A DNA stretch of 64,000 bases from positions 620,001 to 684,000 of the forward strand of contig NZ_JBDZDR010000001.1 of the NCBI RefSeq assembly GCF_040049255.1, in the 5' to 3' direction. This document shows positions 43,268 to 52,483 of this stretch, one piece after another. Position 1 is the stretch's first letter. The number at the start of each line of letters is the position of its first letter. Origin of the DNA: Pseudaminobacter sp040049255 (GTDB lineage: Bacteria; Pseudomonadota; Alphaproteobacteria; Rhizobiales; Rhizobiaceae). The translations under genes were made by a program, and so were the position numbers. The notes under the pieces are model-generated. The model had not been told where the DNA came from and ran no database searches. It saw nothing but the letters and a program-made list of their open reading frames with translations.

Positions 43268-43731
43268 GGGCGATGCGCATGGCAAGGCAGGCTCCAGCGA
43301 GCCATTATGGCCCAATCTCGCGAGCCATCGCCGCATTATTCACACACACACATTCTTCACCGGCTCTGATTGCACCGCGGTCGAGGCATGGGTCGCCGGA
43401 ACCTTCGCACTTCGCTCCGCTCGTGCTCCAGCCCGAGGACGACGGGAGGAGTAACGGCAGACGGGTGGCAGTAGCGGCAATCGCTACCTCAAAGATTAGC
43501 GCAAACAACCAATACAGCCGTCATCCTCGCGTCCTGGCCGCCGAGCCGCGTGCGCAGCAAGCGGCGAGAAGGGCAGGATCGCGGGGATCCATGCCTCGGC
43601 CTCTCAACAGGCAGTACGATAAGGGATGATTTGGGGACGAACGCTGCGGATGCGCCCAGAGGGGCGGGTTCGCCCGCCTTCTCCGCACATGGGGGGCGCG
43701 GCGGCGTTTTCACCGCCGCGTCCAATGGCAA
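43268..43731. other. Gene-free stretch with family D repeat
   Basis: These 464 bp carry the second family D repeat and its inverted partner (43379-43604). Nothing else was recognised; no ORF has a convincing start. The final 40 bp before the aldehyde dehydrogenase stop are G-rich (GGGGGGCGCGGCGGCG). Confidence 0.55.
43379..43604. repeat. Family D repeat, copy 2 with inverted partner
   Basis: 43379-43446 closely matches copy 1 at 31707-31774 (GTCGAGGCATGG, CCGGAACCTT, GCACTTCGCTCCGCTCGTGC, CCGAGGACGACGG). An inverted half (CGTCATCCTCG at 43519, GGGGATCCATGCCTCGGCC at 43583-43601) lies 70-150 bp downstream, so the whole looks like a degenerate palindromic element. Confidence 0.65.
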
Positions 43732-45159
43732 TTAGCCGGCGTAGCCGACGATGCCCTTGATCTCGAGGAAGTCGTGGATGCCCCAGTCGGCATATTCGCG
43801 ACCGTTGCCCGACTGCTTGTAGCCGCCGAAGGGCGCGTGCGTGTCCCAGTCGGGATAGTTCAGATAGACCGAGCCAGCGCGCATCTTCGAGGCCACGCGG
43901 CGCGCGTTCTCGATGTTCTGCGACTGGATGTAGGCGGCAAGGCCATAGACCGTGTCGTTGGCGATCCGCACCGCGTCGTCTTCGTCCTGATAGGAGATGA
44001 CGGAGAGAACCGGCCCGAAGATTTCCTCGCGCGCAATCGTCATGTCGGGCGTGACATGGCCGAACACGGTGGGGCGGATGTAATAGCCGCGGTTCAGGCC
44101 CTCGGGGCGGCCGAGGCCGCCGGCCACCAGCTTGGCGCCTTCAGCGATGCCGGTTTCGATCAGCCCCTGGATCTTGTCGTACTGGAGTTGGCTGACGACC
44201 GGGCCGAGCTGCGTCTCGGTCGAGCGCGGATCGCCGGTCTTGTGGGCTTCGGCTGCGGCCTTCGCCACTTCCAGCGCCTCGTCGTGACGGGAGGCGGGAA
44301 CCAGCATGCGCGTGGGCGCATCGCAAGACTGGCCGGTGTTGCCGAAGCAGGCGTTCACGCCCTCACGCACGGCATGCTCGAAGTCGGCATCGGGCAGGAT
44401 GATGTTGGCGCTCTTGCCGCCCAGTTCCTGCGCCACGCGCTTGACCGTGTCGGCCGCCGCCTTGGCGACCAGCACGCCGGCGCGCGTCGAGCCGGTGAAG
44501 GACACCATGTCGACATCCGGGTGCTCGGCCATCACCTGGCCGACATCCGGGCCGTTGCCGTTGACGAGGTTGAACACGCCCTTCGGCACGCCGGCCTCAT
44601 GCATGATCTCGGCGAAGACGATGCCGCTGATCGGCGCGATCTCGGACGGCTTCAGCACCACGGTGCACCCGGCTGCGATGGCCGGGGCCACCTTGCAGAC
44701 GATCTGGTTCAGCGGCCAGTTCCACGGCGTGATCAGCGCGCAGACGCCGATCGGCTCCTTCACCACCATGGTGGTGCCGCGCAGATGGCTGAACTCGTAC
44801 TCTTCCAGCGCCTTGATGGTGGATTCCATATGCACCTGGCCGGCAGCGGCCTGCGCCTCGCGCGCCCAGGTGATCGGCGCGCCCATTTCCTGAGAGATCG
44901 CCTGCGCTACGTCCTCATAGCGCCGGTTGTAGATTTCCAGCACCTTCTTCAGCAGCGCCAGGCGCTCTTCCCGCGTGGTCTGCGAGAAGCTGGCGAAGGC
45001 CGCGCGGGCGGCAGCCACTGCCTTGTCTACGTCGGCCTTCGAGCCGAGCGAGATCGTGGTGTAGGCTTCTTCGGTCGACGGGTCGATGACGTCCAGCGTG
45101 GCTGGCTTCACCGGCGCAACCCATTCGCCGTCGATGTAGAATTTCAGATGATTGCTCAT
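43732..45159 (-). CDS. Aldehyde dehydrogenase (NAD(P)-dependent)
   Basis: This 475-residue ALDH superfamily enzyme oxidises an aldehyde to its acid. It has TPWNWPLNQIVCKVAPAIAAGCTVVLKPSE, the cofactor site FTGSTRAGV, the general base in AQELGGKSANI, and the catalytic cysteine in NTGQSCDAPTRM (about residue 279); SCDAPTR replaces the commoner VCCAGSR. The C-terminal PFGGYKQSGNGREYADWGIHDFLEIK is canonical. It lies 61 bp after the acetylpolyamine amidohydrolase gene on the same strand, so aminobutyraldehyde or aminopropanal from polyamine breakdown is an inferred substrate. An amine oxidase or transaminase that would supply it is not in the window. Confidence 0.92.
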   Translation of the reverse strand: MSNHLKFYIDGEWVAPVKPATLDVIDPSTEEAYTTISLGSKADVDKAVAAARAAFASFSQTTREERLALLKKVLEIYNRRYEDVAQAISQEMGAPITWAREAQAAAGQVHMESTIKALEEYEFSHLRGTTMVVKEPIGVCALITPWNWPLNQIVCKVAPAIAAGCTVVLKPSEIAPISGIVFAEIMHEAGVPKGVFNLVNGNGPDVGQVMAEHPDVDMVSFTGSTRAGVLVAKAAADTVKRVAQELGGKSANIILPDADFEHAVREGVNACFGNTGQSCDAPTRMLVPASRHDEALEVAKAAAEAHKTGDPRSTETQLGPVVSQLQYDKIQGLIETGIAEGAKLVAGGLGRPEGLNRGYYIRPTVFGHVTPDMTIAREEIFGPVLSVISYQDEDDAVRIANDTVYGLAAYIQSQNIENARRVASKMRAGSVYLNYPDWDTHAPFGGYKQSGNGREYADWGIHDFLEIKGIVGYAG

Positions 45160-45220
45160 GGTTTCCGTTCCGATCTGGTCAAAGACCGCAAGATTGGGGC
45201 GCCGCAGCGCCCCGTTTAAG

Positions 45221-46252
<1,032 letters not shown>

Positions 46253-46662
46253 TCAGTATCCCCATGGTGGTTCGGGGCGTGACCCTAGCCGGATGCCCCG
46301 CCTTTCCACAAGGGCAGGCCTGTGCCAAGCGCAGCGCCGCTTCTGGCATCATCTCAACTTTCCGGGGATTGCTAGCCTGCTCGGATCACGGAGAACGACA
46401 TGACATCCTGTGCCGATCTGATCCGACCGCGGCCATGCGGGCTTCAATGACTGGCGAAACATGGGTCGAGCACATGCCCGATCATCGCCCGGTCACTAAG
46501 ATCTGCGGCGGCCGCATCACAATCCTAGCTCAGAAACAAGCGGCCTGAACTACGCATCCACTTGAATCTTTGTTCAGTCGGCCAGTTGCCAATGCCAACG
46601 GCATGTGATGACAATTGGCCAGAAATGCGTCGCCGAAAGAGCGAGCGAAAAAAGGGGAACGC
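46253..46662. other. Divergent intergenic region between deacetylase and polyamine importer
   Basis: These 410 bp hold no convincing ORF. An imperfect 9-bp inverted repeat (GGCCAGTTG at 46580-46588 and CAATTGGCC at 46612-46620) lies 42-83 bp before the ATPase start and may be an operator. Promoters of both units must be here. Confidence 0.5.
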
Positions 46663-47772
46663 GTGCCGGAAATGCCGGATAAGAATGCGATTGAAGTCCG
46701 CGGCGTCAGCAAACTATTCGGTACGGGAGAGGGCCAGGTCGCGGCGCTCGACGACGTTTCCGTATCGATCCGCGAAAACGAGTTCTTCACCCTTCTGGGG
46801 CCGTCCGGCTGCGGCAAGACCACCCTGCTCAGGCTGATCGCCGGCTTCGACTTCCCGACCGACGGCCAGATCATGCTCTACGGCCAAGACATCGCCCCGC
46901 TGCCGCCCTTCAAGCGGCCGGTCAACACCGTGTTCCAGAGCTACGCGCTGTTCCCGCACATGACGGTCGGCCAGAACATCGCATTTGGCCTGGAGATGCT
47001 GGGCAAGCCCAAGGCGGAGATCCAGGCGCGGGTCGCCGAGATGCTCAGGCTTGTGCGCATGGAGGCGCTGAAGGACCGCAAGACCAGCCAGATTTCCGGC
47101 GGACAGCAGCAGCGCGTAGCGTTGGCCCGCGCATTGGCGCCGAGCCCCAAGGTCCTGCTGCTCGACGAGCCGCTCTCGGCGCTGGACTACAAGCTGCGCA
47201 AGGAAATGCAGATCGAGCTGAAGCGCCTGCAGCACGAGACCGGAATCACCTTCATCTTCGTCACCCACGACCAGGAAGAGGCGCTGACGATGTCGGACCG
47301 CATCGCGGTGATGTCGGCGGGCAAGATCCTGCAGGTCGGCTCGCCGTGGGACATCTATGACCGCCCGGCAGTGCGCTTCGTCGCCGACTTCATCGGGGAG
47401 ACCAATTTCCTCGAGGCACAAGTGCTTTCGGCCGCTGATGGCCGCGCCACGGTGCGCCTGTCTTCGGGCAAGGAAATTCCGGCCACCTTCCCTGCCGGCC
47501 TGAGCCCACAAGGCAAGGTCACCATCGTGGTCAGGCCCGAGCATGCGCGCGTGGCCGCGCCGAACGGCACTTCCGCGCACATCGGCCAGGTCGAGAACGT
47601 CGTCTACCTCGGCACCGACACGCATTTCCACGTGCGCCTCGACGACGGCACGCCCTTCATCGTGCGCCAGCAGAACAGCCGCAACGGTCACAACGGCCAT
47701 AACGGCTTCGCCAAGGCCGATCGCGTCGGCATCGAGTTCGGCCAAGACGTCGCGCAGATCCTGAAGGACTGA
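46663..47772 (+). CDS. Spermidine/putrescine-type ABC transporter ATP-binding protein (PotA-like)
   Basis: This 369-residue ATPase starts with GTG 46663, 5 nt after AAGGGG; the ATG at 46672 is too far from that site. It has Walker A GPSGCGKTT (about residues 46-54), VFQSYALFPHMTVGQN, ISGGQQQR, VLLLDEPLSALD and VTHDQEEALTMSDR, and a C-terminal TOBE domain (FVADFIGETNFLEAQVL onward). A short repeat in the TOBE domain (NGHNGHNG, about residues 340-347) is odd and may chelate metal or be neutral. It is the first gene of the four-gene importer. Confidence 0.93.
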   Translation: MPEMPDKNAIEVRGVSKLFGTGEGQVAALDDVSVSIRENEFFTLLGPSGCGKTTLLRLIAGFDFPTDGQIMLYGQDIAPLPPFKRPVNTVFQSYALFPHMTVGQNIAFGLEMLGKPKAEIQARVAEMLRLVRMEALKDRKTSQISGGQQQRVALARALAPSPKVLLLDEPLSALDYKLRKEMQIELKRLQHETGITFIFVTHDQEEALTMSDRIAVMSAGKILQVGSPWDIYDRPAVRFVADFIGETNFLEAQVLSAADGRATVRLSSGKEIPATFPAGLSPQGKVTIVVRPEHARVAAPNGTSAHIGQVENVVYLGTDTHFHVRLDDGTPFIVRQQNSRNGHNGHNGFAKADRVGIEFGQDVAQILKD

Positions 47773-47776
47773 CCAG

Positions 47777-48703
47777 ATGGCGAGCGCACAGGAAATCGTC
47801 AGGGCTGCCGAAAGGCAGGACGTGCGCAATCGCTGGCTGCTTTCGACGCCGGCATTGCTGATCATCTTCTTCGCCGCTGTCGGCCCGCTGTTTATCATGC
47901 TGGCCTATTCCTTCATGGCGAAGGGCGATTACGGGGACGTGAAGTTCGGCGAGTTCTCGCTCGACGGCTGGTTCTCGGTCTTCCTTCAACGCGACATTTT
48001 CGACGATACGGTTTCGTTCGCCGACGCCAACCTCGCCATTTTCTGGCGCTCCGTCCGCCTCTCGCTGGTGACCACCGCGGTGACGTTCCTGTTCGGGTTC
48101 CCCACGGCCTATTTCATCGCCACGCGACCGGCAGAGAAGAGCGAGGTGTGGCTGTTCCTGGTAACGATCCCGTTCTGGACCAACCTGCTCATCCGCACCT
48201 TCGCGATGCAGGAAGTGATACGCAACGAAGGCATCATCAACTCGACCCTCATCTGGCTCGGTCTCATCGAACGGCCCATCCAGATCATGTTCACCGACAC
48301 GGCGATCCTGTTTGGCATGGTCTATGTCTACCTGCCGCTGATGGTCCTGCCGCTGTACGCCTCCATGGACAAGCTGGATTTCCGGCTGGTGGAGGCCGGC
48401 TACGACCTTTATGCCAGCCGCTTCAAGGTGTTGCGGCGCATCATCATTCCGCTGGTCATGCCCGGCATAGTGGCCGGCTCCATCCTCGTCTTCATTCCCT
48501 CGCTTGGCGCCTATGTGACGCCGCGCGTGCTCGGTGGCGGCAAGAACATGATGCTCGGCAACCTGATCGAACTCCAGTTCGGCCAGGGCAGGAACTGGCC
48601 GCTGGGCGCGGCGATCTCCATCACGCTCATGGCGCTCGTCATGACGGCATTGCTCTTCTACGTCCGCAGCACGACCAGATCGGGAGCCGAACGGAATGGC
48701 TAG
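47777..48703 (+). CDS. Spermidine/putrescine-type ABC transporter permease (PotB-like)
   Basis: This 308-residue permease has an N-terminal cytoplasmic segment, a first helix (LLSTPALLIIFFAAVGPLFIMLAYSFM), a long periplasmic loop with GWFSVFLQRDIFD, and a BPD_transp_1 core. The coupling loop is VEAGYDLYASRFKVLRRIIIPLVMPG. PFWTNLLIRTFAMQEVIRNEGIIN matches PotB/PotH proteins. It starts 4 bp after the ATPase gene and overlaps the next permease by 8 bp. Confidence 0.93.
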   Translation: MASAQEIVRAAERQDVRNRWLLSTPALLIIFFAAVGPLFIMLAYSFMAKGDYGDVKFGEFSLDGWFSVFLQRDIFDDTVSFADANLAIFWRSVRLSLVTTAVTFLFGFPTAYFIATRPAEKSEVWLFLVTIPFWTNLLIRTFAMQEVIRNEGIINSTLIWLGLIERPIQIMFTDTAILFGMVYVYLPLMVLPLYASMDKLDFRLVEAGYDLYASRFKVLRRIIIPLVMPGIVAGSILVFIPSLGAYVTPRVLGGGKNMMLGNLIELQFGQGRNWPLGAAISITLMALVMTALLFYVRSTTRSGAERNG

Positions 48704-49499
48704 GCGCTTCGACATCCGCGCACAACCCGGCTTCGCGGTGATAGCGCTGTTCACCTTCTTCCTGCTCTATCTGCCGATCGCCACGCTGGTCACCTATGCG
48801 TTCAACGCCGGCAATTCGATCGCAGTGTGGGAAGGCGTGTCGCTGCGCTGGTTCATCTCGGCTGCAAACAACGACATCGTGCAGGACGCGGCGAAACGCT
48901 CGCTCATCATCGCCACCGTGGCGGCAACCATCTCGACGATTGCGGCCACCATGGCTGCACTGGCGACGACCCGCACGCGGTCCTACCGCGGCCTCACCTT
49001 CAAATACGCCTTCATCAACCAGCCGCTAATGGTGCCCGAGATCGTCACGGCGGTGGCGCTGCTCATTGTCTTCTCGCGCATCAAGGTGTGGACGGGCTAT
49101 TCGGGGCTCGGCTACCTGCTCGCCGCGCATACGGCCTTCTGCATTCCCTTCGCCTATCTGCCCATCCGGGCGCGGCTGGAAGGCATGGACCTCATGCTCG
49201 AGCGGGCGGCTGCCGATCTTTACGCCACACCCTGGATGACATTCCGGCGCATCACGCTGCCTCTGCTTCGGCCGGGCATCATAGCGGGCTTCATGCTGGC
49301 CTTCGTCATCTCGCTCGACGACGTGGTCATCACCGAGTTCGTCAAGTCGGGCGGCCAGGAAACGCTGCCCACCTACATGCTGGGCCAGCTTCGCCGCATC
49401 GTCACGCCCGAGATCAACGCCATCGCCACCGTGTTCCTGGCGCTTTCGGTGGCAATCGTGACGGCCTTTTTCTTCCTGAACCGGAAAAAGGCCCAGTGA
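48696..49499 (+). CDS. Spermidine/putrescine-type ABC transporter permease (PotC-like)
   Basis: This 267-residue PotC/PotI-like permease has six hydrophobic segments and the coupling loop LERAAADLYATPWMTFRRITLPLLRPG. Typical stretches are FAVIALFTFFLLYLPIATLVTYAFN, NQPLMVPEIVTAVALLIVF and FVISLDDVVITEFVKSGG. Its start overlaps the PotB-like gene by 8 bp, indicating coupling, and it precedes the SBP gene by 34 bp. Confidence 0.93.
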   Translation: MARRFDIRAQPGFAVIALFTFFLLYLPIATLVTYAFNAGNSIAVWEGVSLRWFISAANNDIVQDAAKRSLIIATVAATISTIAATMAALATTRTRSYRGLTFKYAFINQPLMVPEIVTAVALLIVFSRIKVWTGYSGLGYLLAAHTAFCIPFAYLPIRARLEGMDLMLERAAADLYATPWMTFRRITLPLLRPGIIAGFMLAFVISLDDVVITEFVKSGGQETLPTYMLGQLRRIVTPEINAIATVFLALSVAIVTAFFFLNRKKAQ

Positions 49500-49533
49500 G
49501 TACAATTCGACGCCAAACATTGGGAGAGGAACT

Positions 49534-50568
49534 ATGAAACGGACACTGACAGCGCTGGCGACGGCCATGACCGTCGCGGCTTCCGCCGGGGCGGCTTGGG
49601 CCGAAGGCGAACTCAACATCTACAACTGGGGCAACTACACCAGCCCGGAACTGATCAAGAAGTTCGAGGACACCTACAAGGTCAAGGTGACCGTAACCGA
49701 CTACGATTCCAACGACACCGCGCTGGCCAAGGTGCGCGCCGGCGGCCACGGCTATGACCTCGTCGTGCCGTCCGCGAACTATGTGCAGATCTGGGTCAAG
49801 GAAGGCCTGCTCGCCGAGGCTCGCCCCGACCAGATGGAGAACTTCAAGAACGTGGACGAGCGCTGGGTGGACGTGCCGTGGGATCCGGGCCGGCACTACA
49901 CCGTGCCTTGGCAGTGGGGCCTGACCGGCATCATCGTCGACACGTCGCTCTACAAGGGCGATATCAACACCTCCGCTATCTTCCTCGATCCGCCGGCCGA
50001 GTTGGAAGGCAAGATCAACGTCGCGCCGGAGATGAACGACGTCCTTTACGCCACGATCCGGTATTTCGGCGGCAAGTGGTGTACCGACGACCGCGAGTTG
50101 CTGAAGAAGGTTCGTGACAAGGTGGCCGAGGCGAAGCCGAAATGGATCGCCATGGACTACGGCACCATCGAAAAGTTCGCCAGCCGCGACTACGGCGCAG
50201 CCTACTACTGGAACGGCGCGGCGATGCGCTCGCGTGAAAAGAACCCCGACGTTCGCTTCGGCTATCCGAAGGAAGGCTTCCCCTACTTCATGGACAGCGT
50301 CGCCATGCTGAAGGACGCCAAGAACCCCGAGAATGCCAAGCTGTTCATGAACTTCATCATGGCGCCCGAAAACGCCGCGCTTCTTTCCGCCTTCGCGAAA
50401 TACGCCAACGGCATCAAGGGCTCCGAGGAATTCATGCCCGAGGACATGAGGGGCGCTCCGGAGCTGAACGTGCCGGAAGAGTACCAGGCGGCCGGCGAAT
50501 TCCTGGAGACCTGCTCCCCCGAGGTGCACGACCTCTACACCAAGATCTGGACCGAGCTTCAGAAGTAA
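49534..50568 (+). CDS. Spermidine/putrescine-type ABC transporter substrate-binding protein (PotD-like)
   Basis: This 344-residue periplasmic protein has a signal peptide (MKRTLTALATAMTVAASAGAAWA) and a PotD/PotF-like body: GELNIYNWGNYTSPELIKKFEDTYKVKV, YDLVVPSANYVQIWVKEGLL, VPWQWGLTGIIVDTSLY, AMDYGTIEKFASRDYGAAYYWNGAAM and YPKEGFPYFMDSVAML. The Trp/Tyr/Asp pattern that binds polyamine amino groups is broadly kept. GGGAGAGG precedes the ATG at 49534. Neighbouring acetylpolyamine deacetylase and aldehyde dehydrogenase genes suggest uptake of polyamines or acetylpolyamines. Confidence 0.93.
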   Translation: MKRTLTALATAMTVAASAGAAWAEGELNIYNWGNYTSPELIKKFEDTYKVKVTVTDYDSNDTALAKVRAGGHGYDLVVPSANYVQIWVKEGLLAEARPDQMENFKNVDERWVDVPWDPGRHYTVPWQWGLTGIIVDTSLYKGDINTSAIFLDPPAELEGKINVAPEMNDVLYATIRYFGGKWCTDDRELLKKVRDKVAEAKPKWIAMDYGTIEKFASRDYGAAYYWNGAAMRSREKNPDVRFGYPKEGFPYFMDSVAMLKDAKNPENAKLFMNFIMAPENAALLSAFAKYANGIKGSEEFMPEDMRGAPELNVPEEYQAAGEFLETCSPEVHDLYTKIWTELQK

Positions 50569-50579
50569 CAGCATGACCG

Positions 50580-50602
50580 CGGCCCGGCGCACAGCCGGGC
50601 CG
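50580..50602. terminator. Stem-loop after the polyamine importer SBP gene
   Basis: CGGCCCGGC-GCACA-GCCGGGCCG is a perfect 9-bp stem 12 bp after the SBP stop. There is no T-run, so it may act as an mRNA-protecting hairpin or Rho-assisted terminator before the serine hydrolase gene. Confidence 0.5.
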
Positions 50603-50664
50603 CCCCCGCCGCGCCACGGGCGACGCGCCCTCTCCCCCTTCCCCATCCCGGACAGCACATCATC

Positions 50665-51852
50665 ATGACCGCCCAGACCGATTTCGCGCGCCAATTCGGC
50701 TTTGCCCGCTCCGACGTCACGCTGGAGAACTGGCGCACCCATCCCTACAACCGCTGGGCCTTCCAGAATGTCGGCGAGCTGGTGCCGAGCGCCGAGATCG
50801 CAGCCCCGGGCGACGCGCCCGAGGCGTCCGCGGGCGACCTGAAGGAACTGCTTGCCGAGACCGTGGTCACTGCCGCCGGGTCCGAAACCATCTCCGCCTT
50901 CCTCGAGCGCACCCACACCGACGCTTTCGTGGCCATGAAGCGTGGCCGCTTCCTGGGCGACTACAACGCGCCCCACATGAAGCCGGGCGGACGCCACATT
51001 ATCTTTTCCATCTCGAAGTCGCTGACGGCCATCCTCGCCGGCTCGCTCCATGCCGATGGTCTCCTCGATCCCACCGCCCCGGTCACGCGGTACATCTCTG
51101 AGGCCGCAGGCACGGCCTTTGCCGACGCCACGGTGCAGCACGTGCTGGACATGACCAGCACCATCGATTTCGAGGAGCTTTATCTCGACCCGGAAAGCGC
51201 CTTTGCCCGCTATCGCCGCGCGACGCTGTGGAACCCCAACACCAACGGCCCGGACAGCGAGAAGCTGCTGCCTTTCATCATGTCCATCTCCAAGGGCGCC
51301 GGCGAGCACGGCGAGGTCTTCCGCTATCGCTCGCCCAATTCCGACCTGCTAGGTGTCATCGTCGAGCGCGCTTCCGGCAGCCGCTATGCCGACCTCATGG
51401 TTGAGCGCCTGTGGGCGCCGCTGGGTGCGAAGCGCGGCGGCCGCGTGACCGTCGATGGTGAAGGCACCGCGCGTGCGGCCGGCGGCGTCTCGGTTACGGC
51501 GCGCGACCTCGCCCGCGTCGGCGAGATGATGCGCTGCGGCGGCGTCTACGAAGGCCGCCGCATCCTGCCCGAGAGCTGGGTCAAGGACACTGCCACGGGC
51601 GGCGACCGCCAGGCATGGCAGAAGGGCGATTTCGCCTTCCTGCTGCCCAATGGCAGCTATCGCAACAAATGGTACCAGACCGGCTTCGAGGGCGAGCCCT
51701 ATTGCGGCATCGGTATCCACGGCCAGTGGCTCTATGTCGACCCGGCGAACGAGGTCGTGCTGGTCAAGATGTCGTCGCAGCCGCTGCCGGTGGACGACGA
51801 AATGGACAAGCAGAACCTGGCCTTCTTCCAGGCTGTTTCGCGCCTGCTGTAG
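50665..51852 (+). CDS. Serine hydrolase, beta-lactamase/6-aminohexanoate-dimer hydrolase (class C) family
   Basis: This 395-residue protein has the class C beta-lactamase fold with the nucleophile in FSISKSLTAILAG (S-x-x-K, about residues 115-118). Further marks are the tyrosine motif YRSPNSDLLG and the C-terminal GIHGQWLYVDPANEVVLVKMSSQ. These fit NylB-like amide hydrolases and esterases; no signal peptide is visible, so it acts in the cytoplasm. It lies downstream of the polyamine importer on the same strand, so an amide of a polyamine or diamine is an attractive but unproven substrate. Confidence 0.88.
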   Translation: MTAQTDFARQFGFARSDVTLENWRTHPYNRWAFQNVGELVPSAEIAAPGDAPEASAGDLKELLAETVVTAAGSETISAFLERTHTDAFVAMKRGRFLGDYNAPHMKPGGRHIIFSISKSLTAILAGSLHADGLLDPTAPVTRYISEAAGTAFADATVQHVLDMTSTIDFEELYLDPESAFARYRRATLWNPNTNGPDSEKLLPFIMSISKGAGEHGEVFRYRSPNSDLLGVIVERASGSRYADLMVERLWAPLGAKRGGRVTVDGEGTARAAGGVSVTARDLARVGEMMRCGGVYEGRRILPESWVKDTATGGDRQAWQKGDFAFLLPNGSYRNKWYQTGFEGEPYCGIGIHGQWLYVDPANEVVLVKMSSQPLPVDDEMDKQNLAFFQAVSRLL

Positions 51853-52483
51853 GCCTTGCGGCGGGCAATCAGCCCGCCTCAGGATGCGCATGGGGTTGGT
51901 AGTTCCGCCGCAATGGTGTAGGAGCATCCGCTGCCCCATGCTAAACTTGGGCGCAAGGTGAAGCCGCAGGAAACGACCTGGCACGATGAAGTTCAGCAAC
52001 GCCCACACGCCTGCAGGACGCGGATATGCTTCCGCCGTCCTGCTGTGGCTTGTCGTTGCGGCGGCCGCGGCTCATGGCCTGGTAGGCGCGATTTCTCCTG
52101 CCCGCGGGCTGAGACTGCAGGCCGACAGCGTCGGCGCCGCCGGCCAGCAGGGCGGCGAGCGCACCAGCATTGTCAGCCACCAGCGGCTGGTGGCGATTGC
52201 CGAATGGCGCGGCCTTGCGCTGAAATCGCAGCTTCCAGGCGGCGACACCGGCCCGGCCATCCTGCCCGTGGCGCAAGGGTGCGTCGCTTCCACATTCCGC
52301 CCTTGCCTGAGCGACAAGGCTCCGCAGGGTCTGCGCGAGGTCTGGGCGGCAGCTCATCGCGCGCGCGCGCCGCCGGCTGCGGCTTGAGCGAGCCGCGCGC
52401 TCGACAGGATCCACCTGCTTTGAAATTGACTGCGGATTGACCGGCTGATCGACCGGCATCGCGCATAGACAGGACCAGAACCA
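51853..52483. other. Intergenic region before secDF
   Basis: These 631 bp may contain one small ORF (51986-52387, listed separately). No repeat family, RNA hairpin with a T-run or recognisable operator was seen. Confidence 0.45.
51986..52387 (+). CDS. Possible small membrane-anchored hypothetical protein
   Basis: This 133-residue ORF has an N-terminal hydrophobic segment (YASAVLLWLVVAAAAAHGLVG, residues 14-34) and an Ala/Gly/Arg-rich remainder with two cysteines (GCVASTFRPCLSD). The ATG lacks a ribosome-binding site at normal distance (AGGAAA is 13 nt away), and the tail is low in complexity, so it may be chance. It lies between the serine hydrolase and secDF genes. No family is recognised. 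Confidence 0.35.
   Translation: MKFSNAHTPAGRGYASAVLLWLVVAAAAAHGLVGAISPARGLRLQADSVGAAGQQGGERTSIVSHQRLVAIAEWRGLALKSQLPGGDTGPAILPVAQGCVASTFRPCLSDKAPQGLREVWAAAHRARAPPAAA

Noticed and set aside
46264..46548. A 94-residue plus-strand frame in the deacetylase-importer gap
   Set aside because: No ribosome-binding site, mixed composition and no family; more likely promoter DNA.
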